From Ignavibacteriaceae bacterium (GTDB lineage Bacteria; Bacteroidota; Ignavibacteria; Ignavibacteriales; Ignavibacteriaceae), in NCBI GenBank assembly GCA_025455085.1, contig JALONF010000077.1, positions 1 to 8,038 of the forward strand: DNA of 8,038 nt. Reading direction: 5' to 3'. Shown here one piece after another: positions 1-6,204 of the stretch. Position 1 is the stretch's first letter. Every line of letters begins with the position of its first letter. The notes beneath the pieces are model-generated. The model saw nothing but the letters and a program-made list of their open reading frames with translations. It was not told the DNA's origin and searched no databases. The position numbers were made by a program, and so were the translations under genes.

Positions 1-297
1 CACAAATATTCCGATCTTGACTTAGTTGACTATTTAATCACTGGGGAGGGAGCATACGATCATCAGTCGGGTTTCGGAAAGGGAATTGGAGTTCTTATGC
101 ACATGTTCAGGTCAGGTGCAAAGCAGATATTTTTAGTCTGTGGTAAAATTAGTCCAGAATCTGCAGGTAAGCTCCCCAAATATGTTTATCCAATAGAATT
201 AGCAATGTATTTCAGTTATGAGTATGAATCAATAATCAAATATAGGGAAGGAATTGAAAAAGCCTGTACCGAAATTGCCACACAAATACATTTTTAG
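1..297 (+). CDS. Glycerate kinase, C-terminal part (5' end outside window)
   Basis: This reading frame is open from the first base to a TAG stop and gives 98 residues, so the gene begins upstream of the window. An internal ATG at 97 is not a credible start, because family-like sequence runs on both sides of it. Family glycerate kinases phosphorylate D-glycerate with ATP to 2- or 3-phosphoglycerate in the cytoplasm. The call rests on the segment YLITGEGAYDHQSGFGKGIG (residues 11-30 of the fragment), which matches the conserved ITGEG-xxD-xQS-xxGK block of the type-1 family. It is followed by a hydrophobic strand (QIFLVCG) in the position of the family's VIAIAG strand. The tail (PIELAMYFSYEYESIIKYRE) fits the usual helical C-terminus. 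Which hydroxyl is phosphorylated cannot be told from this fragment. It is separated from thyA by 75 bp, so cotranscription is possible but not shown. Confidence 0.8.
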   Translation, partial: HKYSDLDLVDYLITGEGAYDHQSGFGKGIGVLMHMFRSGAKQIFLVCGKISPESAGKLPKYVYPIELAMYFSYEYESIIKYREGIEKACTEIATQIHF

Positions 298-372
298 CAT
301 TTTATCACCTCACAAAAAATTGCTAAATTTCAATTAAAATCAATCTCACTTTTATTTTAATTCCTTTTTATT

Positions 373-1212
373 ATGAAGCAATATCTTGATCTTGTTAAAA
401 CAGTTATGGATAACGGTGTAAGAAAGAAAACACGCACAGGTGTTGATACAATTTCTTACTTTGGAGCGTTCTATAAAGTTGATTTGAGTGAAGGTTTTCC
501 GCTGCTGACAACGAAAAAGATGCAATGGAAATCACTACTTCATGAAGTTCTTTGGTATTTATCCGGCGAGAATCACATTAGAAACCTTAGGCAGTATACA
601 AAAATCTGGGATGCCTGGGCTGATGAAAATGGTGTACTCGAAACCGCTTATGGATACTATTGGAGGCATTTTCCAAGTGCTCAAAAAAATAAAAGTGGTG
701 AATGGGTCGTTCGTGAAGTTGACCAGATTCAATATGTAATTGATGAGATTAAAAAAAATCCAAACAGTAGAAGACTGGTTATCTCAGCCTGGGAACCTGG
801 CAATGCAACTACAAGTAAACTTCCACCTTGCCATTATACTTTTGTCTTTAATGTTCACGATGGAAAACTTAATTGTCATTTAACTCAACGTTCAGGTGAT
901 ATTGCTCTGGGTATTCCCTTCAATCTGGCTGCCTATTCCTTGTTGACGCAGGTAATTGCTCAGCAGGTAGGATTGCAACTCGGTCAGTTTGGGCACACTA
1001 TTGTTGATGCGCATATCTATGTTGGTGAGAAAGGAACTGAAACAGAAAAATATGACCATCTTGAAGGATTAAGAGAGCAGTTAAAAAGAGAACCGCTTCC
1101 GTTACCAAGTCTAAAAATTGCCAACAAATCAATTGACGAATTAAAATTTGAAGACTTTGAGTTATTGAATTATCAATATCACGAAAAAATTAATTTCGAG
1201 GTTGCTGTTTGA
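373..1212 (+). CDS. thyA: Thymidylate synthase ThyA
   Basis: Converts dUMP to dTMP using 5,10-methylenetetrahydrofolate as carbon donor and reductant, releasing dihydrofolate; a cytoplasmic homodimer. The 279-residue product starts MKQYLDLVK, close to the E. coli start. It carries the catalytic cysteine in LPPCHYTF (Cys153), the phosphate- and dUMP-binding block QRSGDIALGIPFN (Arg173, Ser174, Asp176, Asn184), Glu58 in HEVLW, Tyr93 in AYGYYWR, the DAHIY motif (His214, Tyr216) and a C-terminal VAV that closes the active site. Compared with E. coli (264 residues) there is about a ten-residue insertion after DAHIY (roughly 217-232, GEKGTETEKYDHLEGL), and the usual Gly of GDAHIY is Val211. From memory, a similar YDHxxGL insertion occurs in some other bacterial and archaeal ThyA lineages. 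No Shine-Dalgarno sequence precedes the ATG; the leader is T/A-rich. The stop overlaps the TTG start of folA, whose product recycles the dihydrofolate made here. Confidence 0.97.
   Translation: MKQYLDLVKTVMDNGVRKKTRTGVDTISYFGAFYKVDLSEGFPLLTTKKMQWKSLLHEVLWYLSGENHIRNLRQYTKIWDAWADENGVLETAYGYYWRHFPSAQKNKSGEWVVREVDQIQYVIDEIKKNPNSRRLVISAWEPGNATTSKLPPCHYTFVFNVHDGKLNCHLTQRSGDIALGIPFNLAAYSLLTQVIAQQVGLQLGQFGHTIVDAHIYVGEKGTETEKYDHLEGLREQLKREPLPLPSLKIANKSIDELKFEDFELLNYQYHEKINFEVAV
1198..1201 (+). promoter_or_regulatory. Ribosome binding site for folA (inside thyA 3' end)
   Basis: A GAGG tetramer in the last codons of thyA lies seven bases before the TTG at 1209. It is the clearest Shine-Dalgarno-like sequence at any gene start in the window and supports TTG as the folA start. 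Confidence 0.6.
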
Positions 1213-1703
1213 GGATTATCATAATTGCGGCAATTGCACAGAACGGAGTTATTGGAAAAGCAAATGGCGAAATGCCTTGGCATGTGAAAGAAGAATTCCA
1301 GCATTTCAAACAGACAACACTTGGTTCAGCAGTTATTATGGGAAGGAAAACATTTGAGACCTTGGGCAAACCATTAAAGGGAAGAAAAAATATTATTGTT
1401 ACAGGAAATAGAGATTTTATAACAGAATTTGAGGAAACAAAAATCTGTCATTCACTTGGTGAATCAATAGACTACTGTAAATCAGAAAAGTATGAAAAAG
1501 CATTTATTATCGGCGGTGGTCAGATATACAAGCAGTCAATGCTTATCGCTGATGAAATGATTTTATCTTTTATGAAGTTTGCAGCCGAGGGCGAAGTTAA
1601 ATTCCCAGAAATTAAAAATGATATTTGGAGGTTTGTTTCAACAGAGAATAGAGAGCAATTTGAAATCAGAAAATATGTAAAGATTAATGGCAAAACGAAT
1701 TAA
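1209..1703 (+). CDS. folA: Dihydrofolate reductase
   Basis: Reduces dihydrofolate to tetrahydrofolate with NADPH in the cytoplasm, regenerating the cofactor oxidised by ThyA. The 164-residue product shows the family fold in order: N-terminal strand IIIIAAIAQNGVIG, the EMPWHVKEEF substrate block, the NADPH segment VIMGRKTFETLGKPLKGRKN (42-61), and IGGGQIYKQ (101-109). By alignment with E. coli DHFR, the catalytic acid Asp27 is Glu29 here, a known variant; folate-binding Arg57 is Arg59, and Thr113 is replaced by Ser120. The start is TTG: no ATG or GTG precedes the first strand, and a GAGG sits seven bases upstream. The TTG shares bases with the thyA stop (TTGA), so the two are probably translationally coupled. 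The last 17 bases overlap mutL. The stretch after the GGG motif is a less familiar variant (SFMKFAAEGEVKFP), but the EG-x-x-x-FP pattern is kept. Confidence 0.95.
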   Translation: MRIIIIAAIAQNGVIGKANGEMPWHVKEEFQHFKQTTLGSAVIMGRKTFETLGKPLKGRKNIIVTGNRDFITEFEETKICHSLGESIDYCKSEKYEKAFIIGGGQIYKQSMLIADEMILSFMKFAAEGEVKFPEIKNDIWRFVSTENREQFEIRKYVKINGKTN

Positions 1704-3537
1704 AATATTACCAGAATATATTGCCAGTAAAATTGCAGCCGGAGAAGTTGTTCAAAGACCAGAATCGGTTGTTAAGGAATTGATGGAGAATTCTATTGAT
1801 GCAGGTGCGAAAAATATTGAAGTCATCATTAAGCGGGCAGGCAAAAATTTGATTCAGGTCTGTGATGATGGTGCTGGTATGAGTGAAGAAGATCTTATCC
1901 TTTGTGTCCAGAAGTACGCAACGAGCAAGATTGAAGCATTCGAAGACCTCGAAGCCATCAAAACGCTGGGATTCCGAGGTGAAGCATTAAGCTCTATTTC
2001 TGCAGTCAGCCAGATTGAAATTAGAACAGAAACCCGCAACGAGGAAATTGGAACGCTTCTTAAGAATGATGAAGCAGGAAATATTAAAGTTGATAAAGGC
2101 TCCTTTCCAAAAGGAACTTGTGTGACTGTTAAGAATCTTTTCTTTAATGTTCCTGCAAGAAGGAAATTTCTTAAAACAGATACTACTGAGTTTAAGCATA
2201 TCGTCGATACTTTTAATCGAATTGCATTGAGTCATCATTCGATTGCCTTTAAACTATTTAATGGAGTTGATTCTATTTTCGATTATCCTGCTGAATCTTT
2301 GAAGGAAAGAGTCGGACACGTATTTGGAGAGAATATGCCTGATGCTTTAATTCCTGTTGAAGAAAGAACGGAACTTTTTAGTGCTTTTGGCTATGTCGGT
2401 AAACCAAGTCTTCTTCGAAAAACCAAAGGTGAGCAATATTTATTCCTCAACTCAAGATATATCCTAAACAAAAATATAAACCACGCTGTTTTCACTGCTT
2501 ATGAAAATATTCTTGAGAAAGGAGATTATCCATTCTTCATTTTGTTCATTGAGATTGATCCAGAAAGAATTGATATAAATATTCATCCTTCAAAGCTTGA
2601 AGCGAAGTTTGATGATGAAAAAGATGTGTATAGTTTCATACTTTCTGTTGTAAGGAAGAGTCTTGGCTCTCACGATCTTATCCCTTCGATGGTTTTTAGC
2701 GAGAGCGATCTACCCGAGGAAAAATTAGCTGTCAATAAATTTCATCCTGCCAATCGTGGAGATTTTTCAGATAGACCGGCCAAAGAGAGATATCAGCCTG
2801 AGGTGAAAAGATATTCGGAGGAAGAAATAGATTTACTGTTTGGCAGTATTACAGATGACGTGGTGATTAAAAGAGAAGGAAAGGTTGAGTCAAAACTATT
2901 CAGAGGGAATGATCAAAAAGAAATTTCTCATGATAAAGCTGAACAAACCACAATCGAAAAAACCGAAGAATCACCTTTCATAATCCAGCTTCACAATAAA
3001 TATATTCTTTCACAGATTAAATCCGGACTGATGATTATTGATCAGCATGTTGCACATGAAAGAATTCTTTATGAAAAAGCTTTGAACCGACTTGATACAG
3101 ATATTCCATTTTCTCAGCAGCTTCTCTTTCCCAAAAAAGTAAAAACTGATCCTGCTAGACTAGCATTACTGAAGGAACTGGAACCTTATCTCAGTCGTCT
3201 TGGCTTTCAATTAAAATTTTTAGCAAAGGAAACAGTTAAAATTGAAGGTGTCCCTGACGATGTAAGGAAAGGAACTGAGGAGCAGGTTCTTTTTGATTTA
3301 CTGGAAGAATATTCAGCTAATGAAAGGGAAAAACATCTCGAGCAAAAAGATAATCTGGCAAAATCATATTCTTGTAAAACAGCCATCAAAGCCGGTGACA
3401 GGCTGGACGAAAGAGCAATGCGGCTATTGATTGATCAGCTTTTTGCTACATCGATGCCTTATGTCTGTCCGCATGGCCGCCCGATTGTCATCAAAATTTC
3501 ATTGAATGAGTTTGACCGAAGATTCGGCAGAACTTAA
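1687..3537 (+). CDS. mutL: DNA mismatch repair protein MutL (endonuclease type)
   Basis: ATP-driven mismatch repair protein that acts after MutS and, in this form, nicks the error-containing strand itself. The 616-residue product has an N-terminal GHKL ATPase: IAAGEVVQRPESVVKELMEN with Glu31 and Asn35, DDGAGM (60-65) and GFRGEAL (95-101). A transducer domain follows (INIHPSK, His300 to Lys303), then a charged linker of about 100 residues (~325-430). The C-terminal dimerisation/nuclease domain has DQHVAHERILYE (452-463), matching the metal-binding DQHA-x2-E-x4-E motif with Val in place of Ala, plus SCKTAIKAG (Cys563) and CPHGRP (594-599). QQLLFP (477-482) fits the Q-x-x-L-x-P sliding-clamp motif found at this place in B. 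subtilis MutL. These features imply methyl-independent repair without MutH. The ATG lies in the folA tail, and MAKRIKILPEYIASKIAAGE matches the expected family N-terminus. No strong ribosome site is seen. Confidence 0.97.
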   Translation: MAKRIKILPEYIASKIAAGEVVQRPESVVKELMENSIDAGAKNIEVIIKRAGKNLIQVCDDGAGMSEEDLILCVQKYATSKIEAFEDLEAIKTLGFRGEALSSISAVSQIEIRTETRNEEIGTLLKNDEAGNIKVDKGSFPKGTCVTVKNLFFNVPARRKFLKTDTTEFKHIVDTFNRIALSHHSIAFKLFNGVDSIFDYPAESLKERVGHVFGENMPDALIPVEERTELFSAFGYVGKPSLLRKTKGEQYLFLNSRYILNKNINHAVFTAYENILEKGDYPFFILFIEIDPERIDINIHPSKLEAKFDDEKDVYSFILSVVRKSLGSHDLIPSMVFSESDLPEEKLAVNKFHPANRGDFSDRPAKERYQPEVKRYSEEEIDLLFGSITDDVVIKREGKVESKLFRGNDQKEISHDKAEQTTIEKTEESPFIIQLHNKYILSQIKSGLMIIDQHVAHERILYEKALNRLDTDIPFSQQLLFPKKVKTDPARLALLKELEPYLSRLGFQLKFLAKETVKIEGVPDDVRKGTEEQVLFDLLEEYSANEREKHLEQKDNLAKSYSCKTAIKAGDRLDERAMRLLIDQLFATSMPYVCPHGRPIVIKISLNEFDRRFGRT

Positions 3538-3589
3538 ATTTAAAAGTAGTAATGATTTAATTTCCTTATCAAACAAAGAAAGAATAATT

Positions 3590-5245
3590 ATGCTTGATAA
3601 AAAATATCTAGAGAAGAGAGCAGAGTTTGACGAAAAAGTAAAATCAATGAAAACCACTGGAATGAAATTCACAACTGTGAGTGGTGAAAAAATTGAACCG
3701 CTATATGCTCCAGATGATATTGAGAATATTAATTTTCTGAATGATATTGGTTTTCCAGGTGAATATCCTTATACAAGGGGAATTCATCCTAATGGCTACA
3801 GAGGAAAAATCTGGACGATGAGACAATTCGCCGGATTCGGAACACCCGAAGACACAAACGAAAGATATCATTATTTACTAAGTCACGGACAGACAGGACT
3901 ATCTGTTGCTTATGATCTTCCAACACTAATGGGCTGGGATGCTGATGCACCTTTGAGCGAAGGTGAAGTCGGTATGTGTGGTGTTGCTGTTTCGTCAATT
4001 GAAGATATGGGAATACTGTTTGATAAAATACCTCTCGATAAAGTTTCAACTTCGATGACAATTAACTCTCCGGCAGCGATGATCTTTGCAATGTATCTTG
4101 CTGTTGCACGTGATCGGAATATTGATTTTAAAGAGCTCCGCGGAACATTGCAGAATGATATACTCAAAGAATATATAGCACAAAAGGAATATATTTATCC
4201 TCCACGACCATCTATGCGAATCATTACAGATATGATTGAATACTGCACTAACGAAGTTCCTCAGTGGAATCCTGTTTCAGTAAGTGGTTATCATATCAGA
4301 GAAGCCGGCTCAACTGCTGTGCAGGAGCTTGCGTACACTCTTGCAGATGGTTTTGCATATATTGAAGCCTGTATTGAAAGAGGATTAGACGTTGATACAT
4401 TTGCTCCAAGAATATCTTACTTCTTTAATTCACATCTTGATTTTTTTGAAGAGATTGCCAAGTATCGTGCTGCTCGCAGAATTTTTGCTAAAAGGATGAA
4501 AGAAAAGTATGGAGCTAAGAATCCACGTTCCTGGTGGATGAGATTTCATACTCAAACTGCAGGATGTACTTTAACAGCACAGCAGCCGGAAAATAACATT
4601 GTAAGAACTGCTTTTCAGGCATTGGCTGGGGTGCTTGGCGGAACTCAATCACTGCATACAAATTCTATGGATGAAACGCTTGCACTTCCGAGTGAAAAAG
4701 CCGTTAAGATTGCTCTGAGAACTCAGCAGATAATAGCTTATGAAACTGGAGTTATAAACACAGTTGATCCACTTGGCGGAAGTTATTATGTTGAAGCACT
4801 TACTGATAAGATGGAAAGAGAAGCAAATAAAATATTTGACCAGATTGATGCAATCGGCGGTGTCATTCCTGCAATTGAAGCTGGTTATTTCCAGAAAGAA
4901 ATTGCAGATGCTGCTTACCGTTATCAGAGAGAAGTTGAGAGTAAAGAAAAATTCATAGTTGGTGTCAATGAGTTTATCGAGCAGGATGAAAAGATAGAAA
5001 TTCCTATACTTACAATTTCACCGGAAGTTGAAATTGCTCAGAAGAAAAGACTTGCTGCATTGAAGCAATGCCGAAGTCAGCAGGATGTGGATGAAAGTCT
5101 CGCAGAGATTTTAGCCGCAGGTGAAAACGGAAATAATTTAATGCCGATATTTGTTAAGGCAGCGCATAACAAAGTTACACTCGGTGAAATGGTCGGTGAG
5201 CTTAAAAAAGTATTCGGCACTTATGAAGAAGTAGCTGTATTCTGA
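3590..5245 (+). CDS. icmA: B12-dependent acyl-CoA mutase large subunit, isobutyryl-CoA mutase-like
   Basis: Catalytic large subunit of an adenosylcobalamin-dependent carbon-skeleton mutase; isobutyryl-CoA mutase interconverts isobutyryl-CoA and n-butyryl-CoA. The 551 residues cover the TIM-barrel substrate domain: YPYTRG (60-64), WTMRQFAGFG (75-84), GQTGLSVAYDLPT (100-112), SGYHIREAG (232-240, His235), TQTAGCTLTAQQP (321-333), LGGTQSLHTNS (349-359). It ends at GEMVGELKKVFGTYEEVAVF, where fused mutases would continue into the B12 domain, so a separate small subunit is required and none is in the window. At the two substrate-selecting positions (Tyr89 and Arg207 in Propionibacterium methylmalonyl-CoA mutase) it has Phe80 and Gln198, as in Streptomyces IcmA, and EYIAQKE (194-200) also matches that protein. 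Pivalyl-CoA or another branched acyl-CoA is an alternative substrate. I chose the ATG at 3590; an in-frame ATG at 3506 would add 28 non-family residues inside mutL. It shares one base with the next gene (TGATG). Confidence 0.85.
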   Translation: MLDKKYLEKRAEFDEKVKSMKTTGMKFTTVSGEKIEPLYAPDDIENINFLNDIGFPGEYPYTRGIHPNGYRGKIWTMRQFAGFGTPEDTNERYHYLLSHGQTGLSVAYDLPTLMGWDADAPLSEGEVGMCGVAVSSIEDMGILFDKIPLDKVSTSMTINSPAAMIFAMYLAVARDRNIDFKELRGTLQNDILKEYIAQKEYIYPPRPSMRIITDMIEYCTNEVPQWNPVSVSGYHIREAGSTAVQELAYTLADGFAYIEACIERGLDVDTFAPRISYFFNSHLDFFEEIAKYRAARRIFAKRMKEKYGAKNPRSWWMRFHTQTAGCTLTAQQPENNIVRTAFQALAGVLGGTQSLHTNSMDETLALPSEKAVKIALRTQQIIAYETGVINTVDPLGGSYYVEALTDKMEREANKIFDQIDAIGGVIPAIEAGYFQKEIADAAYRYQREVESKEKFIVGVNEFIEQDEKIEIPILTISPEVEIAQKKRLAALKQCRSQQDVDESLAEILAAGENGNNLMPIFVKAAHNKVTLGEMVGELKKVFGTYEEVAVF

Positions 5246-6156
5246 TGATCTTGTTCCAGTTTCTCCGTCTTATAAGAGTTCATCAATGGATAAAAAACGT
5301 TTTTGTTTTTATACCCTTACTGTTCTCGCTACATTTATTCGATAAAGATTTTTTCATAACCACTCTTTTTGCTTTTTTGATATTCTGTCTTGCTTCAAGC
5401 TCAATTTATGTTATCAATGATCTGGTTGATATTGAATCGGACAGGGCACATCCAGTAAAGAAGAACCGTCCATTACCATCAGGAGCAATTTCTCAAACTA
5501 CAGCGATTATAACTGCTTCATTAATTATTGTTCTTGTCTTCTGGCTGATGATGTATTTCAATATTGAATTTATATTGCTCGTTGTTGCATTTGTTGTCCT
5601 TAATATTTTGTATTCATTCTGGCTGAAGAATGTTGTTTTACTTGACGTCTTTTCAATTGCAGCGGGTTTTTCAATCAGAGTGCTCGCAGGCGCTTTTGTT
5701 ATTCAGGTTCCAATTTCAAGCTGGCTTCTGCTTACAACTATGTTCATCTCGTTGTTTCTTGGAGTGATGAAAAGGAGGTCTGAGTTGGTGCTTGTTACTG
5801 ATAAACAAAAAATAAATATTGAATCAACAGATCAGACTGGAACTAACAGCAGAAAAGTTTTAGCTCAATATTCGTTGAACTTTGCTGACCAGATGGCGAC
5901 TATTGCAGCAACAGGAGTAATAGTATGTTATGCGCTTTACACGGTAGCTCCAAGAACTGTATCTATCTTTCAAACTGAAAGACTTATTTATACAACGCCG
6001 TTTGTTGTCTTTGGAATTTTTAGGTTTATGTATCTCGAGTATATAAGCGGTAAGGGGGAAAATACTACTCATACTCTCGCCACTGATTTTCCTATGATCG
6101 CCAATGTTATATTTTATGCAATTGCTACTGTAATGATTATCTATAAATTATTTTAA
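5245..6156 (+). CDS. UbiA-family prenyltransferase, polyprenyl-phosphate phosphoribosyltransferase-like
   Basis: Integral membrane protein of the UbiA superfamily, 303 residues, with about nine hydrophobic segments (roughly 16-33, 36-57, 86-104, 107-125, 133-152, 159-176, 213-234, 250-265, 281-302). The first aspartate-rich motif is NDLVDIESDRAHP (Asn58, Asp59, Asp62, Asp66), followed by KKNRPLPSG (72-80). The second conserved block is YSFWLK (123-128) and DVFSIAAGFSIRVLAGA (134-150). This pattern, with RVHQWIKNVFVFIPLLFS at the N-terminus, fits the decaprenyl-phosphate phosphoribose synthase branch (the Rv3806c type) better than the quinone or heme branches. Members of that branch transfer 5-phosphoribose from PRPP to a polyprenyl phosphate at the membrane. 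The true substrate here is unknown, since no arabinan-pathway genes are adjacent. The ATG overlaps the mutase stop by one base, implying coupling. No Shine-Dalgarno sequence is apparent. Confidence 0.8.
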   Translation: MILFQFLRLIRVHQWIKNVFVFIPLLFSLHLFDKDFFITTLFAFLIFCLASSSIYVINDLVDIESDRAHPVKKNRPLPSGAISQTTAIITASLIIVLVFWLMMYFNIEFILLVVAFVVLNILYSFWLKNVVLLDVFSIAAGFSIRVLAGAFVIQVPISSWLLLTTMFISLFLGVMKRRSELVLVTDKQKINIESTDQTGTNSRKVLAQYSLNFADQMATIAATGVIVCYALYTVAPRTVSIFQTERLIYTTPFVVFGIFRFMYLEYISGKGENTTHTLATDFPMIANVIFYAIATVMIIYKLF

Positions 6157-6204
6157 GCATTATTAAGAAACATTCAGATATTATTATTTTTATTTATTGA
6201 TTTT

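Noticed and set aside
97..297. A short gene starting at the ATG at 97
   Set aside because: The same frame is open upstream to the window edge and encodes the conserved ITGEG-xxD glycerate kinase motif before this ATG, so it is an internal methionine.
293..327. TTTAGCA/TGCTAAA inverted repeat after the glycerate kinase stop, as a possible terminator
   Set aside because: The seven-base stem is AT-rich, the loop is 21 bases, and no run of T follows directly. This is likely chance in AT-rich DNA.
542..739. Plus-strand open frame inside thyA, and another at 4764-4958 inside the mutase
   Set aside because: Both lie wholly within conserved genes in another frame and show no recognisable domain.
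1854..2238. Minus-strand open frames opposite mutL
   Set aside because: They lie opposite a strongly conserved ATPase domain, resemble no family I know, and are explained as shadows of the mutL codons. The same holds for minus-strand frames at 3207-3389, 3789-4167, 5860-6072 and 7138-7389.
3506..3589. N-terminal extension of the mutase from an ATG inside mutL
   Set aside because: It would add 28 residues (MSLTEDSAELKFKSSNDLIS onward) unlike the family and overlap mutL by 32 bases. Starting at 3590 gives the usual length and the IcmA-like residue numbering.
3590..5245. Annotation as methylmalonyl-CoA mutase
   Set aside because: The overall fold fits, but the two substrate-carboxylate residues of MCM are replaced by Phe80 and Gln198, which points to an isobutyryl-CoA mutase-like enzyme.
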